From: an uncultured Aliiroseovarius sp.
GTDB lineage: Bacteria > Pseudomonadota > Alphaproteobacteria > Rhodobacterales > Rhodobacteraceae
DNA length: 64,000 bases
Assembly: GCF_947492455.1 (NCBI RefSeq)
Contig: NZ_CANLNB010000001.1
Location: 62,001-126,000 of the forward strand
Direction of reading: 5' to 3'
A model generated the notes under the pieces. That model did no database searches, was not told the DNA's origin, and saw only the letters and a list, made by a program, of their open reading frames with translations. A program made the translations under genes and the position numbers. Position 1 is the stretch's first letter. The number at the start of each line of letters is the position of its first letter. Below, one piece after another: positions 15,971 to 24,525 of this stretch.

Positions 15971-16881
15971 CCCCCGAACTGATCCCGTTTGACGCCGATG
16001 CCCTTCTCAGCTGGCAGGGTCTGGCCGACGCTTTCCTTGCGGACCACACCAAACCCAAGGCCGAGATCGGGGATACGTTCCTCTATCGTGGCGAAGACAC
16101 CATGTTGACCCGCTCGGCCTGGATCGACGGGCTGGGGATCGCGGTGAAGACCGCCAACATCATGCCCGGCAACCCGGGGCGGGGCGAGCCGATGATCCAC
16201 GGAGCGGTGAACCTCTATGACGATACCACCGGGCTGCTTGAGGCCATCGTGGATTTCCATCTGGTCACCAAGTGGAAAACCGCAGGTGACAGTGCCCTTG
16301 GCGCGCGACTTCTGGCGCGGCCTGACAGCAAAGTGGTGCTGATCGTCGGCGCGGGCACCGTGGGGCGCAATCTGCGAATGGCCTATGAAGCCATGTTCAC
16401 CGACGCCCGTTTCCTGATCTGGAACCGCAGCCCGGAAGGTGCCGCCAAGTTCGCGGACAGTTTCGACAAAACCGAGGCCGTCGCCTCGCTGGAAGAAGGC
16501 TTTGCGCAAGCGGACATCATCACCTCGGCCACCATGACGACCGATCCCCTGATCAAAGGCGAGTGGCTGCGCCCCGGCCAGCATCTGGACCTGATCGGCG
16601 CCTATCGACCCGACATGCGCGAAGCTGACGACACCGCCCTGACCCGCGCCCGCCTGTTCATGGACAGCCGCGATACGGTGCTGGATCACATCGGCGAGTT
16701 CAAAGACCCACTGGCCCGGGGCGTGATCAGCCGCGACGATGTGGTGGGCGACCTTTACGATCATAAGGATGGCGTTTTCCAGCGCGCGCCCGAGGACATC
16801 ACGCTCTATAAAAACGGTGGCGGCGCGCATCTGGACCTGATGACCAGCCGCTACATCCTGAACGCCTGGAGGAACAGATGA
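15967..16881 (+). CDS. Ornithine cyclodeaminase / mu-crystallin family protein
   Basis: This NAD(P)-dependent family includes ornithine cyclodeaminase, alanine dehydrogenase and ketimine reductases. The 304-residue product has GIAVKTANIMPGNP with the conserved Lys, MIHGAVNLYDDTTGLLEAIVD, and a Rossmann motif in VLIVGAGTVGRNLRMAYEA. The start is a GTG at 15967, preceded by AAAGGAGAG inside the HAD gene; the longer upstream frame overlaps the HAD coding region and has no ribosome site. Whether it deaminates ornithine or reduces a cyclic imine cannot be told. It is coupled to HAD upstream and PhyH downstream. Confidence 0.88.
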   Translation: MTPELIPFDADALLSWQGLADAFLADHTKPKAEIGDTFLYRGEDTMLTRSAWIDGLGIAVKTANIMPGNPGRGEPMIHGAVNLYDDTTGLLEAIVDFHLVTKWKTAGDSALGARLLARPDSKVVLIVGAGTVGRNLRMAYEAMFTDARFLIWNRSPEGAAKFADSFDKTEAVASLEEGFAQADIITSATMTTDPLIKGEWLRPGQHLDLIGAYRPDMREADDTALTRARLFMDSRDTVLDHIGEFKDPLARGVISRDDVVGDLYDHKDGVFQRAPEDITLYKNGGGAHLDLMTSRYILNAWRNR

Positions 16882-17666
16882 TCACACAGCAGCATATCGA
16901 GGACTTCCAGCGCGACGGTGTGGTCGTGATCCGTGGGGCGTTCACCGACTGGATCGATACGATGATTGCGGGCGTGGAGCGCAACATGGCCGAGCCGTCG
17001 CAATACGCGTCCGAGAATGCCGTGACCGAAGGCCGCTTCTTCGACGATTACGTCAATTGGACCCGCGTTCCGGAATACGAACGCATCGTGCGCGAAAGCC
17101 CGGCGGCCCAGATCGCTGCTGAAGTCATGCAAAGCGAGACCGCGCAGTTCTTCCATGATCACGTGCTGGTCAAAGAACCCGGCACGCCCAAACCCACCCC
17201 GTGGCATCAGGACGGCCCCTATTACTTTGTCGAGGGCGAGCAAACCGCCAGCTTCTGGATCCCACTGGACCCGGTCCGCGAGAACTCGCTTCGGTTCATC
17301 GCAGGCAGCCACAAATGGGAACGCATGGTCCGCCCGGTCAGTTGGGCCGATGATAGCGACTTTTATGAAGGTGATCAGGAATGGACGCCGGTGCCGGACC
17401 CAGACGCAAACCCAGACGATATGAAAGTGCTGGAATGGGAGATGGACCCCGGCGACGCCGTCATCTTCGACTTCCGCACCGCCCACGGCGCCCGTGGCAA
17501 CCATTCACCTAACCGCCGCCGCGCACTCAGCCTGCGCTGGATGGGCGATGACGCACGCTATGTCGAACGCCCGGGCCGCACGTCTCCGCCTTTCCCGGGG
17601 CACGAGATGATTCAGGGCCAAAAGCTGCGCGAGGACTGGTTCCCAGTAATCTGGCCGAAAACTTAA
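16878..17666 (+). CDS. Phytanoyl-CoA dioxygenase (PhyH) family oxygenase
   Basis: This is an Fe(II)/2-oxoglutarate dioxygenase of 262 residues. The iron triad is visible as H110-x-D112 (PWHQDGPYYF) and a distal H203 (RTAHGARGNHSPN), with an Arg about 11 residues on for 2-oxoglutarate. PhyH members hydroxylate diverse small molecules, including amino acids such as ectoine or proline derivatives. Its ATG overlaps the preceding stop by four bases. A shared pathway acting on a cyclic amino acid is possible given the cyclodeaminase-like partner, but that is inference. It ends before a strong terminator. Confidence 0.88.
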   Translation: MITQQHIEDFQRDGVVVIRGAFTDWIDTMIAGVERNMAEPSQYASENAVTEGRFFDDYVNWTRVPEYERIVRESPAAQIAAEVMQSETAQFFHDHVLVKEPGTPKPTPWHQDGPYYFVEGEQTASFWIPLDPVRENSLRFIAGSHKWERMVRPVSWADDSDFYEGDQEWTPVPDPDANPDDMKVLEWEMDPGDAVIFDFRTAHGARGNHSPNRRRALSLRWMGDDARYVERPGRTSPPFPGHEMIQGQKLREDWFPVIWPKT

Positions 17667-17681
17667 ACCAGACAAAAACAA

Positions 17682-17714
17682 ACCCCCGGAAGCGGCGCTT
17701 ACGGGGGTCGTTTT
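17682..17714. terminator. Bidirectional intrinsic terminator between PhyH gene and rpsU
   Basis: The stem ACCCCCG / CGGGGGT (17682-17688 and 17702-17708) has an inner AAGC/GCTT extension and is followed by CGTTTT. The A-rich left flank gives a T-run for the opposite strand. Confidence 0.85.
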
Positions 17715-17756
17715 GACGGACAGTTGACAACCTGCCCATCGAACACTGTTCAGATC

Positions 17757-17963
17757 TTAGAGAAGACCTTCACGCTGTGCTTTTTTCCGAGCCAGCTTAC
17801 GCTGACGGCGAATCGCTTCTGCCTTCTCGCGCGCTTTTTTCTCGGAGGGCTTCTCGAAATGCTGCTTAAGCTTCATCTCACGGAAGACACCTTCACGCTG
17901 AAGTTTTTTCTTCAGCGCACGAAGCGCTTGATCGACGTTGTTATCACGAACCGAAACCTGCAT
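17757..17963 (-). CDS. rpsU: 30S ribosomal protein S21
   Basis: This is a 68-residue bS21: [20 protein letters not shown], then [20 protein letters not shown] and a basic C-terminal tail rich in Arg and Lys. bS21 lies near the 3' end of 16S rRNA and assists Shine-Dalgarno pairing during initiation. It is monocistronic here, between the bidirectional terminator and the divergent COQ9 gene. AAAGGTGGTGAC precedes the ATG. Strong codon bias, as expected for a ribosomal gene. Confidence 0.98.
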   Translation of the reverse strand: MQVSVRDNNVDQALRALKKKLQREGVFREMKLKQHFEKPSEKKAREKAEAIRRQRKLARKKAQREGLL

Positions 17964-18074
17964 GTGGTTGTCACCACCTTTCTAAGTTAGAGTTTGCAAA
18001 AAGTTGCAGGAAGCTGGCTTCTAGCAGCGACGAAGCCTCTTGTCCAGTTCGCGCTCAGATGCGAGGAAATAACC

Positions 18075-18755
18075 ATGATTGAAAAAGATAAATTGCTTGA
18101 GGCTGCTCTGAACCACGTCCCCTTCGACGGGTGGTCGGATGCAACCCTTATCGCTGCCGCTGAAGATTGCGACCTAACCGAATCTGACGCGCGCGCGATG
18201 TATCCGCGTGGGGCGGTGGATCTGGCGCTGGCCTATCACCGGGCGGGCGACGCTAAGATGGTCGACCGGCTAACCGCCGCGGACCTGTCCGAGATGCGCT
18301 TTCGCGACAAGATCGCGGCGGGTGTGCGGTTCCGGCTTGAAGTCGCGGACAAGGAGCTGGTCCGCAAGGGCATGGCCTTCTTCGCGATGCCGCAAAATGC
18401 CAGCGATGGGGCGGCTGCGTTGTGGCAGACCTGCGGTCTGATCTGGGAGACATTGGGCGACAGCTCGACAGATCTGAACTGGTACACCAAGCGAGCGACG
18501 CTGTCGGCGGTCTATTCATCCGTCGTGCTGTTCTGGCTTGGCGATGAAAGCGAGGGGGATCAGGACACATGGGCCTTCTTGGACCGTCGCATCGACGACG
18601 TGATGCAGATCGAGAAATTCAAAGGACAGGCCCGCGGATCGGCGCTGTATAAGGCGTTTATGTCGGGGCCGGGCAAGATCTTGGATACGATCAAGGCCCC
18701 CGGAACGCCTAACCCGAACTACCCCGGCCGCTGGCACCCAGACGAGGACGAATAA
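18075..18755 (+). CDS. COQ9 family protein (ubiquinone biosynthesis accessory)
   Basis: The 226-residue product starts at the ATG at 18075, preceded by GAGGAAAT; the longer frame to 17994 has no ribosome site. The fold is TetR-like without a true DNA-binding motif, and the C-terminal COQ9 domain includes LNWYTKRATLSAVYSSVVLFWLGDESEG (given here in part as LNWYTKRATLSAVY and VLFWLGDES), the lipid-binding signature. COQ9 binds isoprenoid lipids and helps the Coq7-type hydroxylase. The following quinone oxidoreductase starts within the COQ9 stop (TAATG), giving a small quinone-related operon. Confidence 0.92.
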   Translation: MIEKDKLLEAALNHVPFDGWSDATLIAAAEDCDLTESDARAMYPRGAVDLALAYHRAGDAKMVDRLTAADLSEMRFRDKIAAGVRFRLEVADKELVRKGMAFFAMPQNASDGAAALWQTCGLIWETLGDSSTDLNWYTKRATLSAVYSSVVLFWLGDESEGDQDTWAFLDRRIDDVMQIEKFKGQARGSALYKAFMSGPGKILDTIKAPGTPNPNYPGRWHPDEDE

Positions 18756-19738
18756 TGACCAACACCATGCGCGCAATTCAGATCACCGAGCCCGGTGGTC
18801 CAGACGTCCTGCAACTGTGCGAAGAACCCATCCCGACCCCGCGCCCGGGCGAGATCCTGATCAAGGTCGCCTATGCCGGGGTAAACCGCCCCGATGCGTT
18901 GCAACGCGCGGGCAGTTATGCCCCACCCCCCACCGCAAGCCCCCTGCCCGGCCTTGAAGCCTCGGGCGAGGTTGTGGCGCTTGGCGACGGGGTGACCCAG
19001 TGGGCCGTGGGCGACAAGGTCTGCGCCCTTCTGCCCGGTGGTGGCTATGCGGAATACGTCACGACCCCTGCGGCACATACCCTACGCATCCCCGAAGGCA
19101 TGGGGATGAAAGAGGCCGCCTGCCTGCCCGAAACCTTCTTCACCGTCTGGTCCAACGTCTTCATGCGCGGTGGGTTGCAAGCAGGCGAGCGGTTCCTTGT
19201 GCACGGCGGCAGCTCGGGCATCGGCACCACAGCCATCCAACTGGCCAACGCCTTTGGTGCCCGCGTGTTCACCACCGCTGGCTCGGACGAGAAATGCACC
19301 GTGTGCACCGATCTGGGGGCCGAGCGCGTGATCAATTACAAAGACGAGGATTTCGTCGAGGTGTTGAAACCCGAAGGTGGCGCGAACCTGATCCTCGACA
19401 TGGTGGGCGGGGGCTATATCGCCCGCAACATCAAATGTTTGGCCGTAGAAGGCCGCATGGTCCACATCGCCTTTCTGTCTGGCCCCAAGGCCGAAATCAA
19501 CTTCGCAATGATCATGGCAAAGCGCCTGACCGTCACCGGATCGACCCTGCGCCCGCAATCAGATCTGGCCAAAGCCCGCATCGCCGAGGAACTGGCCGAA
19601 AAGGTCTGGCCCCTTCTGGATGCAGGCCGCATCGCGCCGGTCATGGATCAGGTCTTTACGCTTGAAGATGCCCACAAGGCCCATGCCCGCATGGAAACCA
19701 GCCAGCATATTGGGAAGATCGTTCTGGAGATCCGCTAG
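18755..19738 (+). CDS. NAD(P)H-quinone oxidoreductase (zinc-independent MDR family)
   Basis: The 327-residue medium-chain dehydrogenase/reductase belongs to the QOR/PIG3 group. It has an N-terminal GroES-like domain (GGPDVLQLCEEPIPTPRPGE) and a Rossmann domain with FLVHGGSSGIGTTAIQLANA. Zn ligands are missing, as usual for quinone oxidoreductases. It should reduce quinones or alkenals with NADPH. It is translationally coupled to COQ9 by TAATG. Its own stop TAG overlaps a GTG that opens a sulfotransferase remnant. Confidence 0.9.
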   Translation: MTNTMRAIQITEPGGPDVLQLCEEPIPTPRPGEILIKVAYAGVNRPDALQRAGSYAPPPTASPLPGLEASGEVVALGDGVTQWAVGDKVCALLPGGGYAEYVTTPAAHTLRIPEGMGMKEAACLPETFFTVWSNVFMRGGLQAGERFLVHGGSSGIGTTAIQLANAFGARVFTTAGSDEKCTVCTDLGAERVINYKDEDFVEVLKPEGGANLILDMVGGGYIARNIKCLAVEGRMVHIAFLSGPKAEINFAMIMAKRLTVTGSTLRPQSDLAKARIAEELAEKVWPLLDAGRIAPVMDQVFTLEDAHKAHARMETSQHIGKIVLEIR

Positions 19739-19950
19739 TGCCCTATATCGAACATGGCGGAAAACGGATCCTGTTCGCTCACATCCCCAAGACGGGCGGG
19801 TCGTCGGTCGAAGACTGGCTCAGCTCGATCGCGCCGCTTCGGCTCCACAACCCGATCCCATAATGGGACTTTCTGACCGAGGCCTGCACGTTCGCGGCGA
19901 ACTAAAAGTACCGGGCGAGATTCGAGAACCTCGGCTATGAGATGCGCTAA
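19738..19950 (+). pseudogene. Decayed sulfotransferase-family gene remnant
   Basis: From a GTG at 19738 the frame reads a 41-residue peptide containing KRILFAHIPKTGGSSVEDWL, the PAPS-binding P-loop start of the sulfotransferase family, then stops at 19861. In a later frame, from about 19864, comes DFLTEACTFAAN, a stop, then RARFENLGYEMR and a final stop at 19950, which reads like the C-terminal end of such an enzyme. A normal gene of about 200 residues or more has therefore lost its middle and gained stops. The P-loop identification is firm; the C-terminal match is weaker. Confidence 0.65.
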
Positions 19951-20082
19951 ACAAGCTTCAAGTCCCGTCTAGGCCACCTTTTGAAGCCGCAAAGATTGAC
20001 GGAAATGGAAAAATCAACTTTACGGCGTTGCCGGGCTAGCGGTAGCATGAAAAAGGTAAACTAATCAGGCAGCTTTACAACA

Positions 20083-20640
20083 ATGACGCGAATTGAATGT
20101 GCACTCATTTCTTTGCTCCTTTCTATTCCAACCATTGCCCACGCAGATAGATATGAGACGACCAATCTGTTCCGGCACAAGGCGTGGTCGGTCACGTTAA
20201 CCCATGATCAGCTCGACAATGACTTTTGGTGCAACGCAGAGACCACAAATCGGCGCAATCAGTTGCTTTCGATCTCTGCTTTCGACAGCGGCAACCTTGG
20301 CCTGTTCATATTTGATGACAGGTGGTCGCTGAGGGAACGCGAGCTAAAGTTCCGAATTGACGTCGACTACTCGCGCTGGATCGTAAGCGGGAATGCGGAA
20401 GGTACTGGTGTGTCAACGATGCTCAGCGACCCGGAATCCAGCGTGAAATTTCTGACGGAAGTTGCGGAAGGTTCAGCGGTGGCGGTCTACAATTCGGATG
20501 ACCGCAAGATTGCCACTTTCTCGCTTGCTGGTTCGAGTGCATCACTTCGAAAGCTCATGGAATGCTGGAAGCGCATCACTCCTACCGACCCCTTCGAGAC
20601 CGGAGGAAGGCAAACCGCACCTCAAAGTGATCCGTTTTAA
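20083..20640 (+). CDS. Secreted protein of unknown function, 185 aa
   Basis: A clear Sec signal peptide (MTRIECALISLLLSIPTIAHA) is followed by about 160 residues without a family I can name. The pattern (alternating beta-type segments, two Cys as DFWCNAE and LMECWKR that could pair, SLRKLMECWKRI near the end) recalls the periplasmic invasion-associated-locus-B type proteins, with low confidence. Base composition is lower in GC than the flanking genes, and it sits next to a decayed gene, so this 1-kb patch may be recently acquired. It converges on RNase T2 with 5 bases between the stops. Confidence 0.65.
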   Translation: MTRIECALISLLLSIPTIAHADRYETTNLFRHKAWSVTLTHDQLDNDFWCNAETTNRRNQLLSISAFDSGNLGLFIFDDRWSLRERELKFRIDVDYSRWIVSGNAEGTGVSTMLSDPESSVKFLTEVAEGSAVAVYNSDDRKIATFSLAGSSASLRKLMECWKRITPTDPFETGGRQTAPQSDPF

Positions 20641-20645
20641 GTGGC

Positions 20646-21287
20646 TTACTTGATCGGATCCAGCAACGCCCGCTGCGCCGTGCAATCGCGCACCACGTCG
20701 CGGGCGCAGACGCGGGGTTCTAGGTCTTTGGTCAGGCACAGGCGGGCCTCTTGGATGCGGTCGGCTTTGCAGGTGATGGTCAGCATGTCCGCGTGCCAGT
20801 CGGGATTGGCCTGAAGGAAGGCCTCTTCCACCACGGATGCTGGCAAGCGCACGGGATTGGTCAGTTTGCGGAACACTTCGGGGCGGTTCACTGCGCCAAA
20901 TGCCTTTCGCACGAGGTCATAGTAGACCGCCGCTTCAATGCCCGCGCAGGACCCGTGCTTCTTCCACTGATACCATGCGGCCCCGCCCGTGCCGAACAAA
21001 TCAGCCTGTGCTGCGGTCATCGCGCGGGACGGCGCACGCACGGCGGTTTTGCAGTAGCTCGGCCAGCCGTCTTCGTATTGCGGCCACAGCCCGTGCACGA
21101 CCCAGCCCAGATCGCGGTCGGGGTCGCATTGCTTGGACCCGCGCCGGTCGCCGGTCGTGGCACACCAGTTGGGAGACCAACTGAGCGACAGGACGTAGTA
21201 ATCGAAATCCCCGGCGCGTTCGCCCTCGGCCACGCAGGCCCATGCTGCACTCAGCCAGATCAAGCCGCTTAGGACCAGTTGACGCAT
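20646..21287 (-). CDS. Ribonuclease T2 family protein
   Basis: This 213-residue secreted endoribonuclease has a Sec signal, then the two active-site blocks CAS I as WVVHGLWPQ and CAS II as WYQWKKHGSCAG, each with the catalytic His. It also carries SLSWSPNWC at the N-terminal beta strand and several Cys for disulfides. RNase T2 cleaves single-stranded RNA in the periplasm or outside via a 2',3'-cyclic intermediate. It stands alone. Confidence 0.93.
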   Translation of the reverse strand: MRQLVLSGLIWLSAAWACVAEGERAGDFDYYVLSLSWSPNWCATTGDRRGSKQCDPDRDLGWVVHGLWPQYEDGWPSYCKTAVRAPSRAMTAAQADLFGTGGAAWYQWKKHGSCAGIEAAVYYDLVRKAFGAVNRPEVFRKLTNPVRLPASVVEEAFLQANPDWHADMLTITCKADRIQEARLCLTKDLEPRVCARDVVRDCTAQRALLDPIK

Positions 21288-21434
21288 TTGCCCTTCCCTC
21301 TTTCAGCTTCCTTCCTTATATAGACCCCAAGTTCCCCGACAACGGAAACCCGTCTGGAAGGTCAGAAGACGCCAGACAGCCCAGCCAGGGCGCGGGAAAG
21401 TTGTATCCGGGCCGATATCGTAAGGAGTGTTCAG

Positions 21435-22172
21435 ATGAGCAAACTGATCATGGCAAAAGCCACCGCTGTTTGGCTGGTGGACAACACGACGATCAGCTTC
21501 AAGCAGATCGCGGATTTCTGTGGCCTGCACGAGCTGGAAGTGCAGGGCATTGCGGATGGCGACGTCGCCACCGGTGTTAAAGGTTTCGATCCGGTAGCCA
21601 ACAACCAGTTGGATCAAGAAGAGATCGACAAGGCCGAAGCGAACCCGCTGCACAAGCTGAAGCAGAAGTTCTATGCCGCAGCCGCCGGTGAAGAAAAACG
21701 CCGTGGCCCGCGCTATACGCCGCTGTCCAAGCGTCAGGACCGTCCGAACTCGATCCTGTGGCTGGTGAAGTTCCACCCGGAACTGGCCGACGCCCAGATC
21801 GCCAAGCTGGTGGGCACCACCAAGCCGACCATTCAGGCAATCCGCGAGCGCACCCACTGGAACATCCAGAACATGGAACCGATCGATCCGGTTGCCCTGG
21901 GTCTGTGCCGTCAGAGCGAGCTGGACCAGGCCGTTCAGAAAGCCGCTGCCAAGCAGGCCAAAGAGGGTGGCGTGATGTCCGATGACGAACGCCGCAAGCT
22001 GGTTTCGACCGAGCAGAGCCTGGCCATGGACACCGAGCCCAAGATGCCAAGCGCCATCGAAGGGCTGGAAACCTTCTCGTTGTCGGACACACCGGAAGAG
22101 AAAGAGGAAGAACTGCCCGATGCAGACAGCTTCTTCAACCTGCCGGACTCGAAAGAAGACGACGACGAATAA
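21435..22172 (+). CDS. trcR: Cell-cycle transcriptional regulator TrcR (DUF1013)
   Basis: The 245-residue protein belongs to DUF1013, widespread in alphaproteobacteria and named TrcR. It has an N-terminal helix-turn-helix-like block (ATAVWLVDNTTISFKQIADF), a central RGPRYTPLSKRQDRPNSILW, a second HTH-like block KLVGTTKPTIQAIRERTHWN, and an acidic tail (EEKEEELPDADSFF, KEDDDE). It is reported to act with RNA polymerase in cell-cycle gene expression. AAGGAG precedes the ATG. It ends at a strong terminator and is monocistronic. Confidence 0.9.
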   Translation: MSKLIMAKATAVWLVDNTTISFKQIADFCGLHELEVQGIADGDVATGVKGFDPVANNQLDQEEIDKAEANPLHKLKQKFYAAAAGEEKRRGPRYTPLSKRQDRPNSILWLVKFHPELADAQIAKLVGTTKPTIQAIRERTHWNIQNMEPIDPVALGLCRQSELDQAVQKAAAKQAKEGGVMSDDERRKLVSTEQSLAMDTEPKMPSAIEGLETFSLSDTPEEKEEELPDADSFFNLPDSKEDDDE

Positions 22173-22179
22173 GATCCCA

Positions 22180-22206
22180 AACCCCGGCCCCGCGCCGGGG
22201 TTTTTC
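22180..22206 (+). terminator. Intrinsic terminator after trcR
   Basis: The stem AACCCCGGC / GCCGGGGTT, with loop CCCGC, is followed by TTTTCG. Confidence 0.9.
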
Positions 22207-22311
22207 GTTGCCGGATCCGTGCGCCTCAAGTTTTCCGGGTCTTGTTAAGTTCCTGTTCACCGTGATCGACGATGCTGCCTTGGACAGTATCGGAAGACCG
22301 GAGAACCGGGG

Positions 22312-24525
22312 ATGAAAATCGAAGATATTCTTGCACAGGAACGGCGGGCCAGAATGGCCGCTGAACGGCTGTTGGCCCAGAAACAGGCCGAGCTATCGGA
22401 TGCCAACCGGATACTGTCTTTGCACGCATTATCACTGTCGGACGAGATTACCGAGACCCGCGAGGTCGTCGAGGAAATCAAAGGGGAGAACACCCAGGTC
22501 CGCGCAGACCTAGAGCGTGCCAATAAGGAAGTGGTGATTGCCAAACGGCGGCTTTGGGATTCGCTGGAGACCATCGAAGATGGTTTCGCCGTCTTCGATC
22601 AGACCGACCGCATGATCGCCGCCAACAGCGCCTATCTGAAACCCTTCGACGGGCTGACCTGCGTGGCGCCGGGGGTCCGCTATGTGGACATCCTGAACAT
22701 CGCCACAGAAGAAGGCATCGTCGACATTGGCGACCTGCGCCCGCTGGCGTGGCGCGATATGATGCTGGCGCGCTGGCATGCCCCCAAGCGCGACCCACTG
22801 AATTTGCGCCTGTGGGACGGCACCCATATCCGGCTGATCGACCGACGCTCGCGCGATGGGGATATGGTGTGCCTTGGGCTGAACATCACCGAAACCATCA
22901 CCTATCAAACCAAGTTGAAAGAGGCCCGCCACCGTGCCGAGGCCGCAAACCGCGCCAAGTCCGCCTTCCTTGCCAATATGAGCCACGAAATTCGCACGCC
23001 GATGAACGGGGTCGTGTCGATGGCCGAGCTGATGGCCGAAAGTGAATTGGACGACGAGCAGCGCCTCTATGTGGATACGATCCGAAAATCCGGCGAGGCG
23101 CTTTTGACGATCATCAACGACGTGCTGGATTACTCGAAGATCGAAGCCGCGAAGCTGGCGCTCCACCCGGAACCCTTCGACCTTGAGAAGACCATTCTGG
23201 ACGTGGTGACCCTGCTGCAGCCCACCGTGCAAGAGAAAGGCATCCAGCTGTCGATTGATTTTGACCTGTTCATGCCCACGAAGTTTATGGGCGACGCGGT
23301 ACGCTTGCGGCAGATATTGACCAACCTGATCGGCAACGCGGTCAAATTCACCTCGGAAGGGCACGTACTGGTCCGCGCAATCGGCTTGCCTGCTGACGAT
23401 GACAAGGATTACCGCGTGCATCTCTCGGTCGAAGACAGTGGCATCGGTATTCCAAAGGACATGCAGGCGCACATCTTTGGCGAGTTCAATCAGGTCGAGG
23501 ACGAGCGTAATCGCCGCTATGAAGGCACCGGACTGGGCCTTGCCATCGTCAAGCGCCTCGTCAAGCTGATGGACAGTGAGATCTGGCTGGAAAGCGAAGA
23601 AGGCGAGGGCTCGTGCTTTGGGTTCAACATCTCGCTGCCCGCGCTCGAACATGTGGTCGAACCCAATCTGCCGGATACACCGGGCAAGGCCGTGCTGGCC
23701 CTGACCGACGGGCTGAACAAGGCCATTCTAGAAAAGCGCCTGCGCGCACTGGGGTTTGAGGTCACGCTGACCTCAGCGACCGCCAATTTAATGGATATCT
23801 GCCACGGCGCTCGGCTGGTTTTCGTGGACGAGGCTCTTTGTCCTACGACACCCCTTGATAGCCACCCGCTACGCAATCTGAATGCCACATTTCCCGACTG
23901 CGACCTGATCCTTCTGACCCCCCCGCAAAAACGCGAACCGGATTGCGGCTGCACGGCGCTTACTGCGTTCACCCTGCACACGCCGGTTTTGCGCACAGAG
24001 CTGTTTGACACGCTCAACCGGCTCGGCCATGCGCCCGCACCGACAACGTGGCCCCCCGCCGCATCCGCGCCGATCGCAGAGCCCCTCCCGGTTTCAGACA
24101 CCCAGGCTAAGGTTGCCGCCCGCCAAATGCGCGTGCTGGCCGCCGAGGATAACAAGACCAACCAGCTGGTCTTCTCGAAATTGGTTAAATCCCTGAACAT
24201 CGACCTACGCTTTGCCAATAACGGGCTTGAGGCGGTCGAGGCGTTCTTGGACTTCAAACCCGATCTGATCTTCATGGACATCTCGATGCCCGAGGTCGAC
24301 GGCAAAGAAGCCACCCGTCGCATTCGCCTGATCGAGCAAGATCAGAACATGCCCCGCACCCGCATCGTCGCCCTGACCGCGCACGCGATGCCGGGCGACG
24401 CAGAAGAGATCATGGCCTACGGCTTGGACAACTACCTGACCAAACCCCTGCGCAAACCCGTCATCTTTGACGAGATCATGGAAAGCTGCCCCGAGGGTGC
24501 GACGCCGCCGATGGACGACGTCTGA
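22312..24525 (+). CDS. Soluble hybrid histidine kinase with PAS and two receivers (one degenerate)
   Basis: The 737-residue kinase has no membrane segment. The order is an N-terminal coiled coil (1-80), a PAS-like domain (about 80-205, ending CLGLNITETI), and HisKA with phospho-acceptor H225 in FLANMSHEIRTPMNG. Then come HATPase_c with N box NLIGNAVKFT, G1 DSGIGIP and G2 GTGLGLAI, a degenerate receiver-like segment (about 450-565), and a true C-terminal receiver with D656 in LIFMDISMPEVDG and Lys in YLTKPL. The final receiver implies phosphorelay to an Hpt protein not found here. The signal is cytoplasmic; the PAS ligand is unknown. Confidence 0.93.
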   Translation: MKIEDILAQERRARMAAERLLAQKQAELSDANRILSLHALSLSDEITETREVVEEIKGENTQVRADLERANKEVVIAKRRLWDSLETIEDGFAVFDQTDRMIAANSAYLKPFDGLTCVAPGVRYVDILNIATEEGIVDIGDLRPLAWRDMMLARWHAPKRDPLNLRLWDGTHIRLIDRRSRDGDMVCLGLNITETITYQTKLKEARHRAEAANRAKSAFLANMSHEIRTPMNGVVSMAELMAESELDDEQRLYVDTIRKSGEALLTIINDVLDYSKIEAAKLALHPEPFDLEKTILDVVTLLQPTVQEKGIQLSIDFDLFMPTKFMGDAVRLRQILTNLIGNAVKFTSEGHVLVRAIGLPADDDKDYRVHLSVEDSGIGIPKDMQAHIFGEFNQVEDERNRRYEGTGLGLAIVKRLVKLMDSEIWLESEEGEGSCFGFNISLPALEHVVEPNLPDTPGKAVLALTDGLNKAILEKRLRALGFEVTLTSATANLMDICHGARLVFVDEALCPTTPLDSHPLRNLNATFPDCDLILLTPPQKREPDCGCTALTAFTLHTPVLRTELFDTLNRLGHAPAPTTWPPAASAPIAEPLPVSDTQAKVAARQMRVLAAEDNKTNQLVFSKLVKSLNIDLRFANNGLEAVEAFLDFKPDLIFMDISMPEVDGKEATRRIRLIEQDQNMPRTRIVALTAHAMPGDAEEIMAYGLDNYLTKPLRKPVIFDEIMESCPEGATPPMDDV

